Assembly: GCF_014644295.1 (NCBI RefSeq)
Contig: NZ_BMKK01000001.1
Location: 558,001-622,000 of the forward strand
From: Emticicia aquatilis
GTDB taxonomy: Bacteria; Bacteroidota; Bacteroidia; Cytophagales; Spirosomataceae
Direction of reading: 5' to 3'
Length of the DNA stretch: 64,000 nucleotides
A program made the translations under genes and the position numbers. A model generated the notes under the pieces. That model saw only the letters and a list, made by a program, of their open reading frames with translations. It was not told the origin of the DNA and made no database searches. This document shows, one piece after another, positions 8,103 through 16,947 of the stretch (its first letter is position 1; each line of letters starts with the position of its first letter).

Positions 8103-9635
8103 TCATTCTTCAATTTTCTGTAAAAAAGTATTAGCGTTTCCACTGCTCGAAATAATCACATTTTTATCAAAAAAACCTGTAACTGAAAACGTTCCAAAGA
8201 CATTGAGTTTGGTACCATTTTTAACGACTTTCGAGCCAATATCATCGGCTGTGCTTCCACCATTTTTTACCCATTGAAAAGCTCCTGTATTGTCATATTT
8301 GGCAATAAAATAATCTTTTGTGCCGAAGGGATTTAGTGGTTTTGTACTGAAAAAGACAGTTCCTGTATAATAGCCAGTTTGATAAATATTTCCGTTGGCA
8401 TCAATAAAAATTCCTCTTGCTTCGTCATCTACTTGACCACCTGCTTTTATGACCCATTGGCTCGCTCCTGCCGAATTAAATTTTGCGATATAGGCATCTA
8501 AATAACTGTTCGTAGCCGTGATATTTGTTGTACCGAAAGTGGCTACATCGGCAAAACCTCCCGCCAAATAGGCATTCCCAGAACCATCAACCGCAACAGC
8601 ATTGCCCGTATCGGCATAGTTTCCGCCGCCACGTTTCACCCATGAAACCGTTCCGCTGGTGTTGTGTTTGGCAATAAAAGCATCGGAAGTACCTACAAAC
8701 GGGGGCGTAATGGCTGTGCCTGCATAGTTAAACGAACTACTGAAATTTCCTGCCACAAAAACATCGTTTGTTGAGTTAATGGCAATATCTCGAGCGAAGT
8801 CTTTGTAAGTACCACCGTAGGCATTTACCCATTGAATAGTACCAGTATTATCATATTTTGCCACAAAAATATCTTCATCGCCTGCTGAGGTGCGAGCATT
8901 AGCTCCAAAATTCGCAGTTCCTCTAAACGAGCCAACGATATACACATTTTGGCTACCATCAAGGGCGATTCCGTAACCGTACTCAAAGTTTGAATCGTTA
9001 CTCCCACCCTTTTGAACCCACTGTAAAACACCTGTTGAACTATATTTTGCCACAAAAATATCAGAGCCTCCTGCCGAAGTTAGATTGCCATTTCCAAAAT
9101 TGACAGTTCCCGAAAAATGACCAGTTACGTAAACATTTCCGCTGGCATCGGTTGCAATATCGTAAGCTTCGTTCCAACTACTCGTTCCGAAAGCTTTTGC
9201 CCAAACCAAACAGCCTTTTGAGTTGAGTTTGGCAAAATACATATTCAACGAACCCGAAGCTGTGAGTGTGGTATCGCAGAGCGTAATCGTTGAGCCAGAA
9301 AATGAGCCAGCTATATAAGTAAAGTCATTATCGGCCGCCAAACCATGGGTATAATGCAAAAAACCTCCCGTAATTGGCTGAGAAATAGTGGCTTTGGCAA
9401 CCGAACTACTTTTGGCAATATCGGAGCATTTCCACTGGCTACCATCATAAAAACTCAGACAATTGGTGCTTAGATTATAGGCCAGCATTCCTTTTTGTGG
9501 TGATGGAATAGCCGCCAACTGACTGTTTGTTAGCTGCGGAACTTGCACATTGTTTTGAGCCACATTGGCAAATTGAGCTTGGGTATTGATTGCAATAAAC
9601 AAGCACAAGAATGTATATAAATATTTGATTTTCAT
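8103..9635 (-). CDS. exported SBBP-type beta-propeller protein (paralog 4 of 4)
   Basis: 510 residues. The signal peptide YLYTFLCLFIAINTQAQ is followed by the shared N-terminal module (VPQLTNSQLAAIPSPQKGM, then CLSFYDGSQWKC). The rest divides into seven units of about 60 residues built on the same plan: DIATDASGNVYVTGHFSG, then FGN, then DIFVAKYSSTGVLQWVQKGG. Such SBBP repeats form beta-propellers, and seven units suggest a seven-bladed one. The last unit stops after its FLQKIEE strand, so the final blade is incomplete as written. No C-terminal type IX sorting domain is visible. It lies 23 bp after paralog 3 in the operon. A secreted or surface binding role is inferred; the ligand is unknown. 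Confidence 0.88.
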   Translation of the reverse strand: MKIKYLYTFLCLFIAINTQAQFANVAQNNVQVPQLTNSQLAAIPSPQKGMLAYNLSTNCLSFYDGSQWKCSDIAKSSSVAKATISQPITGGFLHYTHGLAADNDFTYIAGSFSGSTITLCDTTLTASGSLNMYFAKLNSKGCLVWAKAFGTSSWNEAYDIATDASGNVYVTGHFSGTVNFGNGNLTSAGGSDIFVAKYSSTGVLQWVQKGGSNDSNFEYGYGIALDGSQNVYIVGSFRGTANFGANARTSAGDEDIFVAKYDNTGTIQWVNAYGGTYKDFARDIAINSTNDVFVAGNFSSSFNYAGTAITPPFVGTSDAFIAKHNTSGTVSWVKRGGGNYADTGNAVAVDGSGNAYLAGGFADVATFGTTNITATNSYLDAYIAKFNSAGASQWVIKAGGQVDDEARGIFIDANGNIYQTGYYTGTVFFSTKPLNPFGTKDYFIAKYDNTGAFQWVKNGGSTADDIGSKVVKNGTKLNVFGTFSVTGFFDKNVIISSSGNANTFLQKIEE

Positions 9636-9658
9636 GGTTTTAATTCATTTTTTAATAC

Positions 9659-11269
9659 TTATTCAAAAATCCTTAATAGAAATATATCTTCTCCCGAAGG
9701 ACTGAGATTTGAGTAATTATTGGCTTGTAAATACTGCTCATCAAAAAAGGCAATTCCTCTGAAAAAACCCGTTGCGTAAAGATTCCCAAATCCATCTACG
9801 GCAATGGCGTTGGCACTTTCATCGTATTCTCCTCCCGATTTTTTGAACCATTGAAGTTCTCCACCCGAACTGTATTTGGCGTAAAAAATATCTCTATTAC
9901 CATTCGGCGTAGGCACAATCATATAGCCATCTAATGAAGGTGCGAATGTATAATTGGCTGCTACATAGACGTTTCCGCTGGCATCAACCGCTATGCTTCG
10001 GCCTTCTTCTTCACCGTTTCCGTTTGTTTGCTTAGCCCATTGAGCCACACCCGAACTATTGAATTTGGCCAAAAAAAAATTACCGTAATCATTCAAGTTT
10101 GGCGTAAGTGTAATGCCATTGCCAAAAGTGGCACCGTAGGCATAAGTTCCCGTAATGTACTGATTACCAGCAGCATCGAAGGCAATATCATTCACAATAT
10201 TAGAGTAACCCGCCACCGACTGTGTACGAAAAACCGATTGATAAGTGCCATTCAAATCATATTTTGCCACAAATCCATCGGATTGATTATTACCCGTTAT
10301 GGTATTTCCGCCAAAATCGGCTGGACTAACATACATACCCGTTATATACACATAACTACCATTCACCGCTACTTTTCGGCCTGCATCGTGGCTGTTTCCA
10401 CCTGCTCTTCTGGTCCATTGTTCAGCTCCCGAAGAGTTGTATTTAACCAAGAAAATATCATCATAGACATTAGCATTTGATGAAACAGAAGTTAGCGAAA
10501 GACTACCGAAGACGGATGTTCCTCTGAATGTACCGCTGGCATAAATATTACCAGAAGCATCAATTGCTAATCCATAACCAAAGGTTTTATTATCGTAAGT
10601 GTATGGCGATGCTCCACCTTTTCTCGACCATTGCACAATGCCATTGGCATTATATTTTATCAAGAAAAAATTATTTTCTCCAAGCGAATTAAGGGTATTT
10701 CCGTTTAAAGTAAATGAACCATTGAAATTTCCAGAAAAATAAACATTTCCTGCATTATCTACGGCGATAGCCATACCTTCGGCACTTTGACTTACGCCCA
10801 GTTTCCGTGTCCAAAGGCGTTGCCCGCTTGCATTATATTTAGAAATAAACGCATCGACATTCGTGGCTGTCAGAGTGGTATCGCCAATGGCTGCCGATTG
10901 AAAAAATGTACCAGCGAGATACATATTATTATTGGCATCGGTATAAACTTCGTAGCCTTTTTCGTTATTATTACTATTTCCTCCCATTTTTTGAGGCGTA
11001 AGAATCGGGGAGTTATTGCCTTGAACTTGATTAGTACATTTCCAAGAAACACCATCGTAGATTTTTAGACAATTAATGGTGTTATCAAAGACCGTCATGC
11101 CCACTTGTGGTGATGCAATAGCTTTGATTTGATTGATGGTCATTGACGGAATTTGAATGTTCCCTGCACTTCCAGGTGTAATGGTGATGGACTGTGCAAA
11201 AGCCCCCCCCGCCCCCAATGGGGGAGCCAGAAAGCTACCTAAAAACAAAATTAATGTCAGTTTTTTCAT
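9659..11269 (-). CDS. exported SBBP-type beta-propeller protein (paralog 3 of 4)
   Basis: 536 residues from the ATG complementary to 11267-11269 (MKKLTLILFLGSF). A longer in-frame start at 11317 lies inside the preceding gene and is rejected. The signal peptide is odd: its hydrophobic core is followed by APPLGAGGAFAQ, encoded by a GC-rich near-palindrome (11201-11228). Next come the shared module (IQIPSMTINQIKAIASPQVG, CLKIYDGVSWKC) and seven SBBP units, each with a DASGNVYVAG-like strand and a KYNSSGxxQW strand. The final unit ends DIFLLRIFE. The gap to paralog 2 is 4 bp. No sorting domain is seen. Confidence 0.88.
   Translation of the reverse strand: MKKLTLILFLGSFLAPPLGAGGAFAQSITITPGSAGNIQIPSMTINQIKAIASPQVGMTVFDNTINCLKIYDGVSWKCTNQVQGNNSPILTPQKMGGNSNNNEKGYEVYTDANNNMYLAGTFFQSAAIGDTTLTATNVDAFISKYNASGQRLWTRKLGVSQSAEGMAIAVDNAGNVYFSGNFNGSFTLNGNTLNSLGENNFFLIKYNANGIVQWSRKGGASPYTYDNKTFGYGLAIDASGNIYASGTFRGTSVFGSLSLTSVSSNANVYDDIFLVKYNSSGAEQWTRRAGGNSHDAGRKVAVNGSYVYITGMYVSPADFGGNTITGNNQSDGFVAKYDLNGTYQSVFRTQSVAGYSNIVNDIAFDAAGNQYITGTYAYGATFGNGITLTPNLNDYGNFFLAKFNSSGVAQWAKQTNGNGEEEGRSIAVDASGNVYVAANYTFAPSLDGYMIVPTPNGNRDIFYAKYSSGGELQWFKKSGGEYDESANAIAVDGFGNLYATGFFRGIAFFDEQYLQANNYSNLSPSGEDIFLLRIFE
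11201..11228. repeat. GC-rich palindromic element inside a signal-peptide coding region
   Basis: The coding strand carries GCTCCCCCATTGGGGGC followed by a G run, in frame within the signal peptide. It is related to 12756-12796: the 17-bp core differs at two positions, and both are followed by GGGGCTTT. The base composition contrasts sharply with the AT-rich surroundings. Confidence 0.65.
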
Positions 11270-11273
11270 GGTT

Positions 11274-12839
11274 TTATTCTTTGATTTTGTAGAGATAAAA
11301 TCCTCTTTGCGAGCCACTTGTAGAGGTCAATAATGTGCCACCGAAAGAAGCCGACTGCAAGAAATAGCCAGTAGCATAGATTCCGCTGGGTGTGTAAGCG
11401 ATGCTCAGACATCGGTCGTTGTTGGCTCCTCCTCCTTTTGTTATCCAATCAATTTTTCCTTCGGAGTCATATTTGGCAATGAAAATATCTAATTTCCCAA
11501 CCGTAGTAAGGTCGTTTGTACCAAAACTAACGCATTTCTGAAAAGCTCCCGCCACCACACAATTTCCCGAATTATTGGCCGAGATATTCAAATAAATTAC
11601 ACCATCTTCATTCGTTCGCCCTGCGTGATTGAGCCAAGCTAAAACCCCAGCCGATGAAAATTTGGCGATGAATGCCCCTCTTGCCAAACCATCGGGGTCT
11701 TGGGTAGTATTTGCGTAATTATCGACCGATAAAGTAGCACCTCCGTAAGTTCCAACTAAAAAGACATTCCCTTGACTATCAGTGGCTACGTCTCGGCCAA
11801 TATCATCGCTGTTTCCACCTATTCGGTTTTGCCAAAGTGCGTTGCCATTGGTATCATATTTTACGATAAAGGCATCATTTTGGAGTATGGCAGTTACATT
11901 ATTAGTCGTGGCATTGTTGCCAAAGTTAGCCGAGCCATTAGTGCTGCCTGTAATATAAAAATTTTCGCCTTCTACTTCGAGGCTTTCGGGTCGGTCGTTG
12001 GCAATTCCCCCCGCTCTTTTTGCCCAAATTTCGCTACCATCAATCGACGAAAGTTTCAGAATAAAAATATCATCTTGCCCGATATGATTTAAAGTTGTGG
12101 TATTGAAAGCCGTAGAAGTGGTATAAACTCCTGTCACAAAAATCATGAGTCCGTTGGTTACTCCGATTTCTTTTACTTGTACAAAATCGGTATAATCTAC
12201 TCGCCAACCATAAGTACCGTTGGCGTTGCGTCGTTGAATACGGTTTACATGAACAATATTATTAGGCGAGGTTGCATATTGCTGATAATAAGCAAAATAG
12301 ATATTTCCATAGGCATCTACTTCCAAATCTATCATCGAAGCCCCTGCTTCCGAAACTGCCCAAAGAATACTGCCTTCTGGTGAAAATTTGATGATGAACA
12401 CGCCTTCAGTATATTGTTGAAGCACGGCATCGTAAGAAGTAAAATTATAGCTTCCATAAGTGGCGGTTGCATAAAAACTTCCCCCAACGTAAACATTTCC
12501 AGCGGCATCGGTGGCTATGCTTACTCCAATGTCATCGTTTGAATTATTCCCGATTCGCTTGGCTGATTGGTTGCTCGGTGTGATGCCTTTGGTAGAACTC
12601 GTACAAATCCATTCGGTGCTGTTGAAATATTTAATACATTTGGCATCAGTATCGAAAACCATCATGCCTTTTTGCGGTGAACTGATTGCCAAAACTTGGT
12701 TACTCGTCAGGCTCGGCAAACGCATATTATTGGGCGTAAACGTACTCTGTCCGAAAGCCCCGAAGCGTCGGTCGCCCCAGCCCCCGATGAGGGAGCTTAT
12801 TATGATGTTTAATGTCAGATATATCAATAATTTTTTCAT
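11274..12839 (-). CDS. exported SBBP-type beta-propeller protein (paralog 2 of 4)
   Basis: 521 residues from the ATG complementary to 12837-12839 (MKKLLIYLTLNIIISS). An open frame extending upstream to 13007 lies within the preceding gene and is a shadow. The signal peptide has an inserted IGGWGDRRFGAFGQ segment encoded by a GC-rich element (12756-12796). The shared module follows (LPSLTSNQVLAISSPQKGM, CIKYFNSTEWIC), then about seven propeller units. Units 2 and 3 are more diverged, and the last ends GFYLYKIKE. It lies 5 bp after paralog 1 and 4 bp before paralog 3. An exported binding or adhesion role is inferred. Confidence 0.87.
   Translation of the reverse strand: MKKLLIYLTLNIIISSLIGGWGDRRFGAFGQSTFTPNNMRLPSLTSNQVLAISSPQKGMMVFDTDAKCIKYFNSTEWICTSSTKGITPSNQSAKRIGNNSNDDIGVSIATDAAGNVYVGGSFYATATYGSYNFTSYDAVLQQYTEGVFIIKFSPEGSILWAVSEAGASMIDLEVDAYGNIYFAYYQQYATSPNNIVHVNRIQRRNANGTYGWRVDYTDFVQVKEIGVTNGLMIFVTGVYTTSTAFNTTTLNHIGQDDIFILKLSSIDGSEIWAKRAGGIANDRPESLEVEGENFYITGSTNGSANFGNNATTNNVTAILQNDAFIVKYDTNGNALWQNRIGGNSDDIGRDVATDSQGNVFLVGTYGGATLSVDNYANTTQDPDGLARGAFIAKFSSAGVLAWLNHAGRTNEDGVIYLNISANNSGNCVVAGAFQKCVSFGTNDLTTVGKLDIFIAKYDSEGKIDWITKGGGANNDRCLSIAYTPSGIYATGYFLQSASFGGTLLTSTSGSQRGFYLYKIKE
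12756..12796. repeat. GC-rich palindromic element inside a signal-peptide coding region (second copy)
   Basis: The coding strand holds GCTCCCTCATCGGGGGC, then a spacer with CGACCGACGC, then GGGGCTTTCGGACAG. It aligns with 11201-11228 over the 17-bp core (two differences) and over the GGGGCTTT end, with about 13 extra bases between. Confidence 0.65.
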
Positions 12840-12844
12840 GGCAT

Positions 12845-14329
12845 TTATTCTTTTATTCTCAGCAAAAACATAGAGTTTGCTTGGGAAGTAGTAAGCGAAA
12901 CCGAACCAAAGGTGAGGTTCCCAGTCGTAAAACTTCCTGCAATCCAGACCGATTTTCCTTTGCCAGTGGCGATTGCATTGAGTGTTGCCTTTGTTTTGGT
13001 TGTCCAAATTACCTCATTGGCTTTATTTCGTTTGAGAATAATGGCTTGTGGGAGAATAGGTGGACAAACCTCATTAGTCAATGGGCAGGGCAAAGCTTTT
13101 ATATTGTAGATATTATCGTTCGTAATCATGGTTTGTTGCTCTGAATAATACCCTGAATTGGAAAAACCTTGTTGAGTTGAATTCAAAGAACCATTTGAAG
13201 CATTGATTTTAAGCTCGATTGCATTTCCATAAGCAATATAGTTTTGAGGACTTACGCAAGAATTGTTGTTTACAATTACGCTCTCGTTGTAATAAAGGTG
13301 ATTGGCATTGAAACCCACCAAAAGAATCAGATTACCTTCGGCATCAATTCTGTGAAGTGAGACATGCGTAATAGCATCATCAATAGCATTAGCTTTAAGG
13401 TTTTGAAATGTTTTTATCCATTGAAAAGTACCATTGGCAGAAATTTTACCCACAAAATGCTTTCGATTGGTAGTAGAAAGGACAGCAGTAGGGTCTGTTC
13501 CGCCCGAAAAATCAAAACTTCCACTATAAAAGTAGCCTGTGAAATAGCAATTATTGGCAGCATCGGTAAACGTTCCATCAATAAAAATATCGCCAGCACA
13601 GGCATGTTTTACCCAAAGTAGGTTTTTGTTGGCATCGTAGGCAAATACTCCATTATTGTTGGGTGGATTAGTGCCATTTGGACAACCAAAAGTAATATTA
13701 TTGATAGTTTGGCTATAACCTTCGATTCTTTGATAGCCATAGACATTGCCGTTTGGAGCGAAAGTTGGCTTAGAAAAAGGTAAATCATTGGTATTATCAC
13801 GTAAACCATTTGCCAAAAACTTATTACCTCCCACAAATACATTTCCAGCATTGTCGATTGACAAAGGCCCATAGCTCGTACCATTTCCCAAATCATTTGC
13901 CCAAAGTATTTGCCCATCGGCGTTAAATTTCACCAAAGCCACATAAGAAGCAATCGGGTGGCTATTGGTAAACGTCTGACTGCCATAAGTTACCGTACCA
14001 CGGTAGGTTGTCAGCACATATACATTGCCGTTGGCATCGGTTTTCATATCAAAAACATTATCGTTATTGTTGGCATTTCCTCTGAAAAGTGCCATATTTT
14101 GACTTTCAAAATTGGAGCTTTGTGCATTTCCACTTCCCCATTCTGTACCATCAAAGGTGCGTAAGGTTTTCAGTTCATAATCAAAAACTATCATGCCTTT
14201 TTGTGGAGAAACAATAGCTTGAATCTGCGAACTTGAAAGGCTTGGAATCTGCAAATTATGGCTCGAAATCGTGGAAGATTGGGCGAAAACCATTTGCCCA
14301 AAGAGTAATAATAGAATTATTTTGTTCAT
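12845..14329 (-). CDS. exported SBBP-like beta-propeller protein (paralog 1 of 4, diverged)
   Basis: 494 residues. A normal short signal peptide (MNKIILLLLFGQMVFAQ) is followed by the shared module (LQIPSLSSSQIQAIVSPQKG, then LRTFDGTEWG). About seven repeat units can be laid out (TDANGNVYVLTTYRG, SIDNAGNVFVGG, TDAANNCYFTGYF and others), but the middle ones are degenerate and contain Cys-rich loops (about residues 215-250 and 380-425). The final unit ends FLLRIKE as in the paralogs. The ATG directly follows the TAG stop of the M43 protease gene (0 bp), indicating translational coupling. The function is inferred as for the other paralogs. Confidence 0.83.
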   Translation of the reverse strand: MNKIILLLLFGQMVFAQSSTISSHNLQIPSLSSSQIQAIVSPQKGMIVFDYELKTLRTFDGTEWGSGNAQSSNFESQNMALFRGNANNNDNVFDMKTDANGNVYVLTTYRGTVTYGSQTFTNSHPIASYVALVKFNADGQILWANDLGNGTSYGPLSIDNAGNVFVGGNKFLANGLRDNTNDLPFSKPTFAPNGNVYGYQRIEGYSQTINNITFGCPNGTNPPNNNGVFAYDANKNLLWVKHACAGDIFIDGTFTDAANNCYFTGYFYSGSFDFSGGTDPTAVLSTTNRKHFVGKISANGTFQWIKTFQNLKANAIDDAITHVSLHRIDAEGNLILLVGFNANHLYYNESVIVNNNSCVSPQNYIAYGNAIELKINASNGSLNSTQQGFSNSGYYSEQQTMITNDNIYNIKALPCPLTNEVCPPILPQAIILKRNKANEVIWTTKTKATLNAIATGKGKSVWIAGSFTTGNLTFGSVSLTTSQANSMFLLRIKE

Positions 14330-15436
14330 CTAATTACAATATGGGTTTGGTTTTAAATTAACTCTTCCACCATTGCTTGGCGAAAAACGAGTGTTGGAGT
14401 TAATGAGTATTTTTTTTGATTGCAACGTAAAATTGGCAGTACCGTTTACGATAAAATTACCTCCATTCGGAAATATGCGATACAAATCACGGCTGATTCC
14501 TGTTGTAACCCCAGTCGAATAAGTTTGGCTCCCGAGTTCGGTATAGGTTTCTTGTGCAGTAATAAAAAAGAACCCAAGAGTATTTGTCAAAACATATCTC
14601 ATCCTATCGCCTTGTTCGGTTGTGAAATTATTTCGGCATGCCCTAACCCCATAAGCCATAATATTGCTAACATCTGGCATATATGGAGTATTACATTCAT
14701 CCAACTTTGTACCAGTATATACACAGTCAGAGGTATTCGTCGCCAAATAACCATTATTATCGTCGGGGTCGGCAGGCGTGCTACAAAGAAAATCACCATC
14801 GAATTCACAATCTTTACACGCATTTGTTCTCGATACACTTTCTGCTCCAAAAGATGTTTCAAATGTATGATACAAGCCAAACACATGACCCAATTCGTGT
14901 GCCATTGTAGATATATTTTCGCTATTAGGTTCGTCTAAAACACTACCCACTAAGCTTATATATGCACTATTATTGGGTATATTATAGGCAGTTCCATTCA
15001 ATTGAGTTTGTCCAGCAACCAAATTTAAATGAACAAATACATTCAGATACCCCGCAACTCTGTATGGGTCAAGTTCACTTTCTTCAGTATCTATATCCTG
15101 AAAATTGAGGTCACTATTATTAATTTGTCTGATACCACCCAATACGAAGCAAATACCATGTGGTGCATACTGATTGAAAGTATTTTGTAGTTGTCTGTAA
15201 ATTTCAGAGTCAAGGGTAGCACGGCTACTACCATTGTTTTCGGCAAATACTGTAAAATATAGTTTTATGCACAATGGAGCGGTTAATTGGGCTTCTTTCA
15301 GTAAAAACGTTTGCATATTTTTACTCGAAATTCTGTAAGGTATTGTAGGCGTTTTAGTACCACAAACTCTTGGTTTTTCTTGAGCGTTTACTAAAATTGC
15401 ATTGGCAAAAAATAGTAAAAAGATTACCTTTTTCAT
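14330..15436 (-). CDS. exported M43-type (pappalysin-like) zinc metalloprotease
   Basis: 368 residues. The signal peptide VIFLLFFANAILVNAQ is followed by a catalytic domain with the extended zinc site HELGHVFGLYH at 180-190 (ligands His180, His184, His190; general base Glu181), the FLCSTPADP block at 217-225 and the Met-turn NIMAYG at 258-263. These are the hallmarks of MEROPS family M43 (metzincins). The cysteine-rich region ACKDCEFDGDFLC probably forms disulfides, as expected outside the cytoplasm. No type IX sorting domain is visible, so the protein may be periplasmic or use another route. It is second in the seven-gene operon and could process the propeller or fibre proteins; that is inference. 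Confidence 0.9.
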   Translation of the reverse strand: MKKVIFLLFFANAILVNAQEKPRVCGTKTPTIPYRISSKNMQTFLLKEAQLTAPLCIKLYFTVFAENNGSSRATLDSEIYRQLQNTFNQYAPHGICFVLGGIRQINNSDLNFQDIDTEESELDPYRVAGYLNVFVHLNLVAGQTQLNGTAYNIPNNSAYISLVGSVLDEPNSENISTMAHELGHVFGLYHTFETSFGAESVSRTNACKDCEFDGDFLCSTPADPDDNNGYLATNTSDCVYTGTKLDECNTPYMPDVSNIMAYGVRACRNNFTTEQGDRMRYVLTNTLGFFFITAQETYTELGSQTYSTGVTTGISRDLYRIFPNGGNFIVNGTANFTLQSKKILINSNTRFSPSNGGRVNLKPNPYCN

Positions 15437-15446
15437 GCTTATCTCC

Positions 15447-16751
15447 TTATTTTAGTGTTTTAACTTGCTTTTTGAGTTGCTCAATTTCAGTATTTTGCTC
15501 AATTACATAGAGAGTCAACTCTTCGATTTTTTGCATCATTTTTGTTGTTAACTCTGCCAGTTTTACTCCGTTTTTCTGAATCTCCTCAGCACTTGGCACA
15601 TCGGGTAGATGCTTATTTTCATTGATAAATCTTGCTACTTCTGAAAGTGGTTTCAACCTAAATTTTTCATCAAAAACATAATCGGCCCAACCTGTTTCTA
15701 CAATCACTTCATTGGCTTTCATCGTACCATTTACTTCCAATTTGTAAAGCGTCGGATAACGCCCGATACCCACTTTTCCTCCAGCTTCCACATCACTAAT
15801 GATTACATTTGAGCCATTTTTACCTCCTCTGATGTAAGTATCCTGATTCGCACCATAGTTAAAATGATTGAAATAGGAAGTACCTCTGATAGCAGCATTA
15901 CCAGTTATATCAAGATTATAAGCTGGTGTAGAATTATTGATACCTACTTTACCATCGTCCATAATTACCATTCGTAAGGCATAATTTGTCGAAAACATCA
16001 GTCTTTTTGCTGGGTCGCCCCCAACTATTGGCGGTACACCAATTTCTAAACCATAATATCCAGCTGGATTAAATGGGTTATTCGTCCATGCTCGTAAGAA
16101 ACCATACTGAGCATTGGAAATACGGTCATTAAAAATCATTAAACTATTTGTACCATCAACTTTGATTAGTTGCTCGCCTGTCGAGTACAAATGGAGCTTG
16201 TATTCAGGTGTAAAGTTGGTTCCAATACCCACATTCCCTCCAAAGGGGTTTAAGACTAATTTACTTGGAGAACTATTTAAAAGGTTTCGGGCAAAACTCT
16301 GAATTTTATTGCCATCTAATTTTGTGTATGCCGCATCACCTGTAGAATTATTGATTGTCATACTTCCACCAAAGTAGTCGCCTAAAAGGCTATTATAAGA
16401 TAGTGCAGGAGCAGAGAATTTTGCATCACCATTGACCTCAAGTTTGAATGAAGGATTACTTAACCCAATTCCAACATTTCCAGTATTTGTATTTTCAAGA
16501 TTGATACCGTTTTCGACCCAGCCAACACCACCAGTTTTAAGGCTTATCCATGCTGTGCCATTCCAGTATTTCATCACATTTAAATCTTTATCAAACACAA
16601 CTGTACCCTTTGGCTGATTAGTGAGGGCATCAATAAATGCCGTAGTAAATTGCGGAACAGAGATTCCTTGACTGGGGCGAAGTTCGACACTCTGAGCGAA
16701 TCCCTCAAACCCCACCGCAATCATTAATGAGAATAGTATTATTTTTTTCAT
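15447..16751 (-). CDS. exported tail-fibre-like protein with C-terminal coiled coil
   Basis: 434 residues. A signal peptide (KIILFSLMIAVGFEGFAQ) precedes the shared operon module (ISVPQFTTAFIDALTNQPKG, then MKYWNGTAWISL). Repeats of the type TGNVGIGLSNPSFKLEVNG and GKVGINNSTPAYNLDITGN follow, a collagen-free fibre motif common in Bacteroidetes proteins and phage tails. The C-terminus has VIVETGWADYVFDEKFRLKP, then NKHLPDVPSAEEIQKNG, then a leucine-heptad coiled coil (about residues 395-434). It probably forms trimeric fibres, but no S74 autoprotease residues were identified. It is the first gene of the operon and is preceded by a long leader with a palindrome at 16823-16859. Confidence 0.82.
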   Translation of the reverse strand: MKKIILFSLMIAVGFEGFAQSVELRPSQGISVPQFTTAFIDALTNQPKGTVVFDKDLNVMKYWNGTAWISLKTGGVGWVENGINLENTNTGNVGIGLSNPSFKLEVNGDAKFSAPALSYNSLLGDYFGGSMTINNSTGDAAYTKLDGNKIQSFARNLLNSSPSKLVLNPFGGNVGIGTNFTPEYKLHLYSTGEQLIKVDGTNSLMIFNDRISNAQYGFLRAWTNNPFNPAGYYGLEIGVPPIVGGDPAKRLMFSTNYALRMVIMDDGKVGINNSTPAYNLDITGNAAIRGTSYFNHFNYGANQDTYIRGGKNGSNVIISDVEAGGKVGIGRYPTLYKLEVNGTMKANEVIVETGWADYVFDEKFRLKPLSEVARFINENKHLPDVPSAEEIQKNGVKLAELTTKMMQKIEELTLYVIEQNTEIEQLKKQVKTLK

Positions 16752-16822
16752 GGTATAAAAAATTATGATTTTATGCGTTCACAATTTGTGTTTTTGAATA
16801 CTCACAGACAAAAGTTTAGTAC

Positions 16823-16859
16823 CCCTACTTCATGACACATTCACGGTCATTACGTAGGG
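16823..16859. promoter_or_regulatory. two-tier palindrome upstream of the propeller operon
   Basis: Nested inverted repeats: CCCTAC (16823-16828) with GTAGGG (16854-16859), and inside them ATGAC (16832-16836) with GTCAT (16846-16850). Both pairs have 3-nt spacers and share a 9-nt centre. It lies 72 bp before the operon start codon, downstream of a minus-strand TAATTTTG -7 candidate (16867-16874). It could be a leader hairpin or an operator. Confidence 0.5.
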
Positions 16860-16866
16860 TTTAAGT

Positions 16867-16874
16867 CAAAATTA
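16867..16874 (-). promoter_or_regulatory. putative -7 box of the propeller operon
   Basis: On the minus strand this reads TAATTTTG, an exact TAnnTTTG match 116 bp upstream of the first gene of the operon. A T-run, not TTG, is present 20 bp upstream. Confidence 0.35.
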
Positions 16875-16947
16875 GCAGCTAAAACAAGGCTTAAAAAGCA
16901 AAAAGGGGCAGACTACACGAATTGGGGTAAACAACAAAGGCACAGAA

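Noticed and set aside
10028-10480. 150-codon open frame antisense to the third propeller gene
   Set aside because: The opposite strand codes for a conserved repeat protein with signal peptide; the antisense frame follows from its repetitive composition and has no recognisable features. The same holds for other antisense frames over 11.7-14.9 kb.
12840-13007. N-terminal extension of propeller paralog 2 to the ATG at 13007
   Set aside because: It would overlap the 3' part of paralog 1 and bury a clear signal peptide that begins at 12839.
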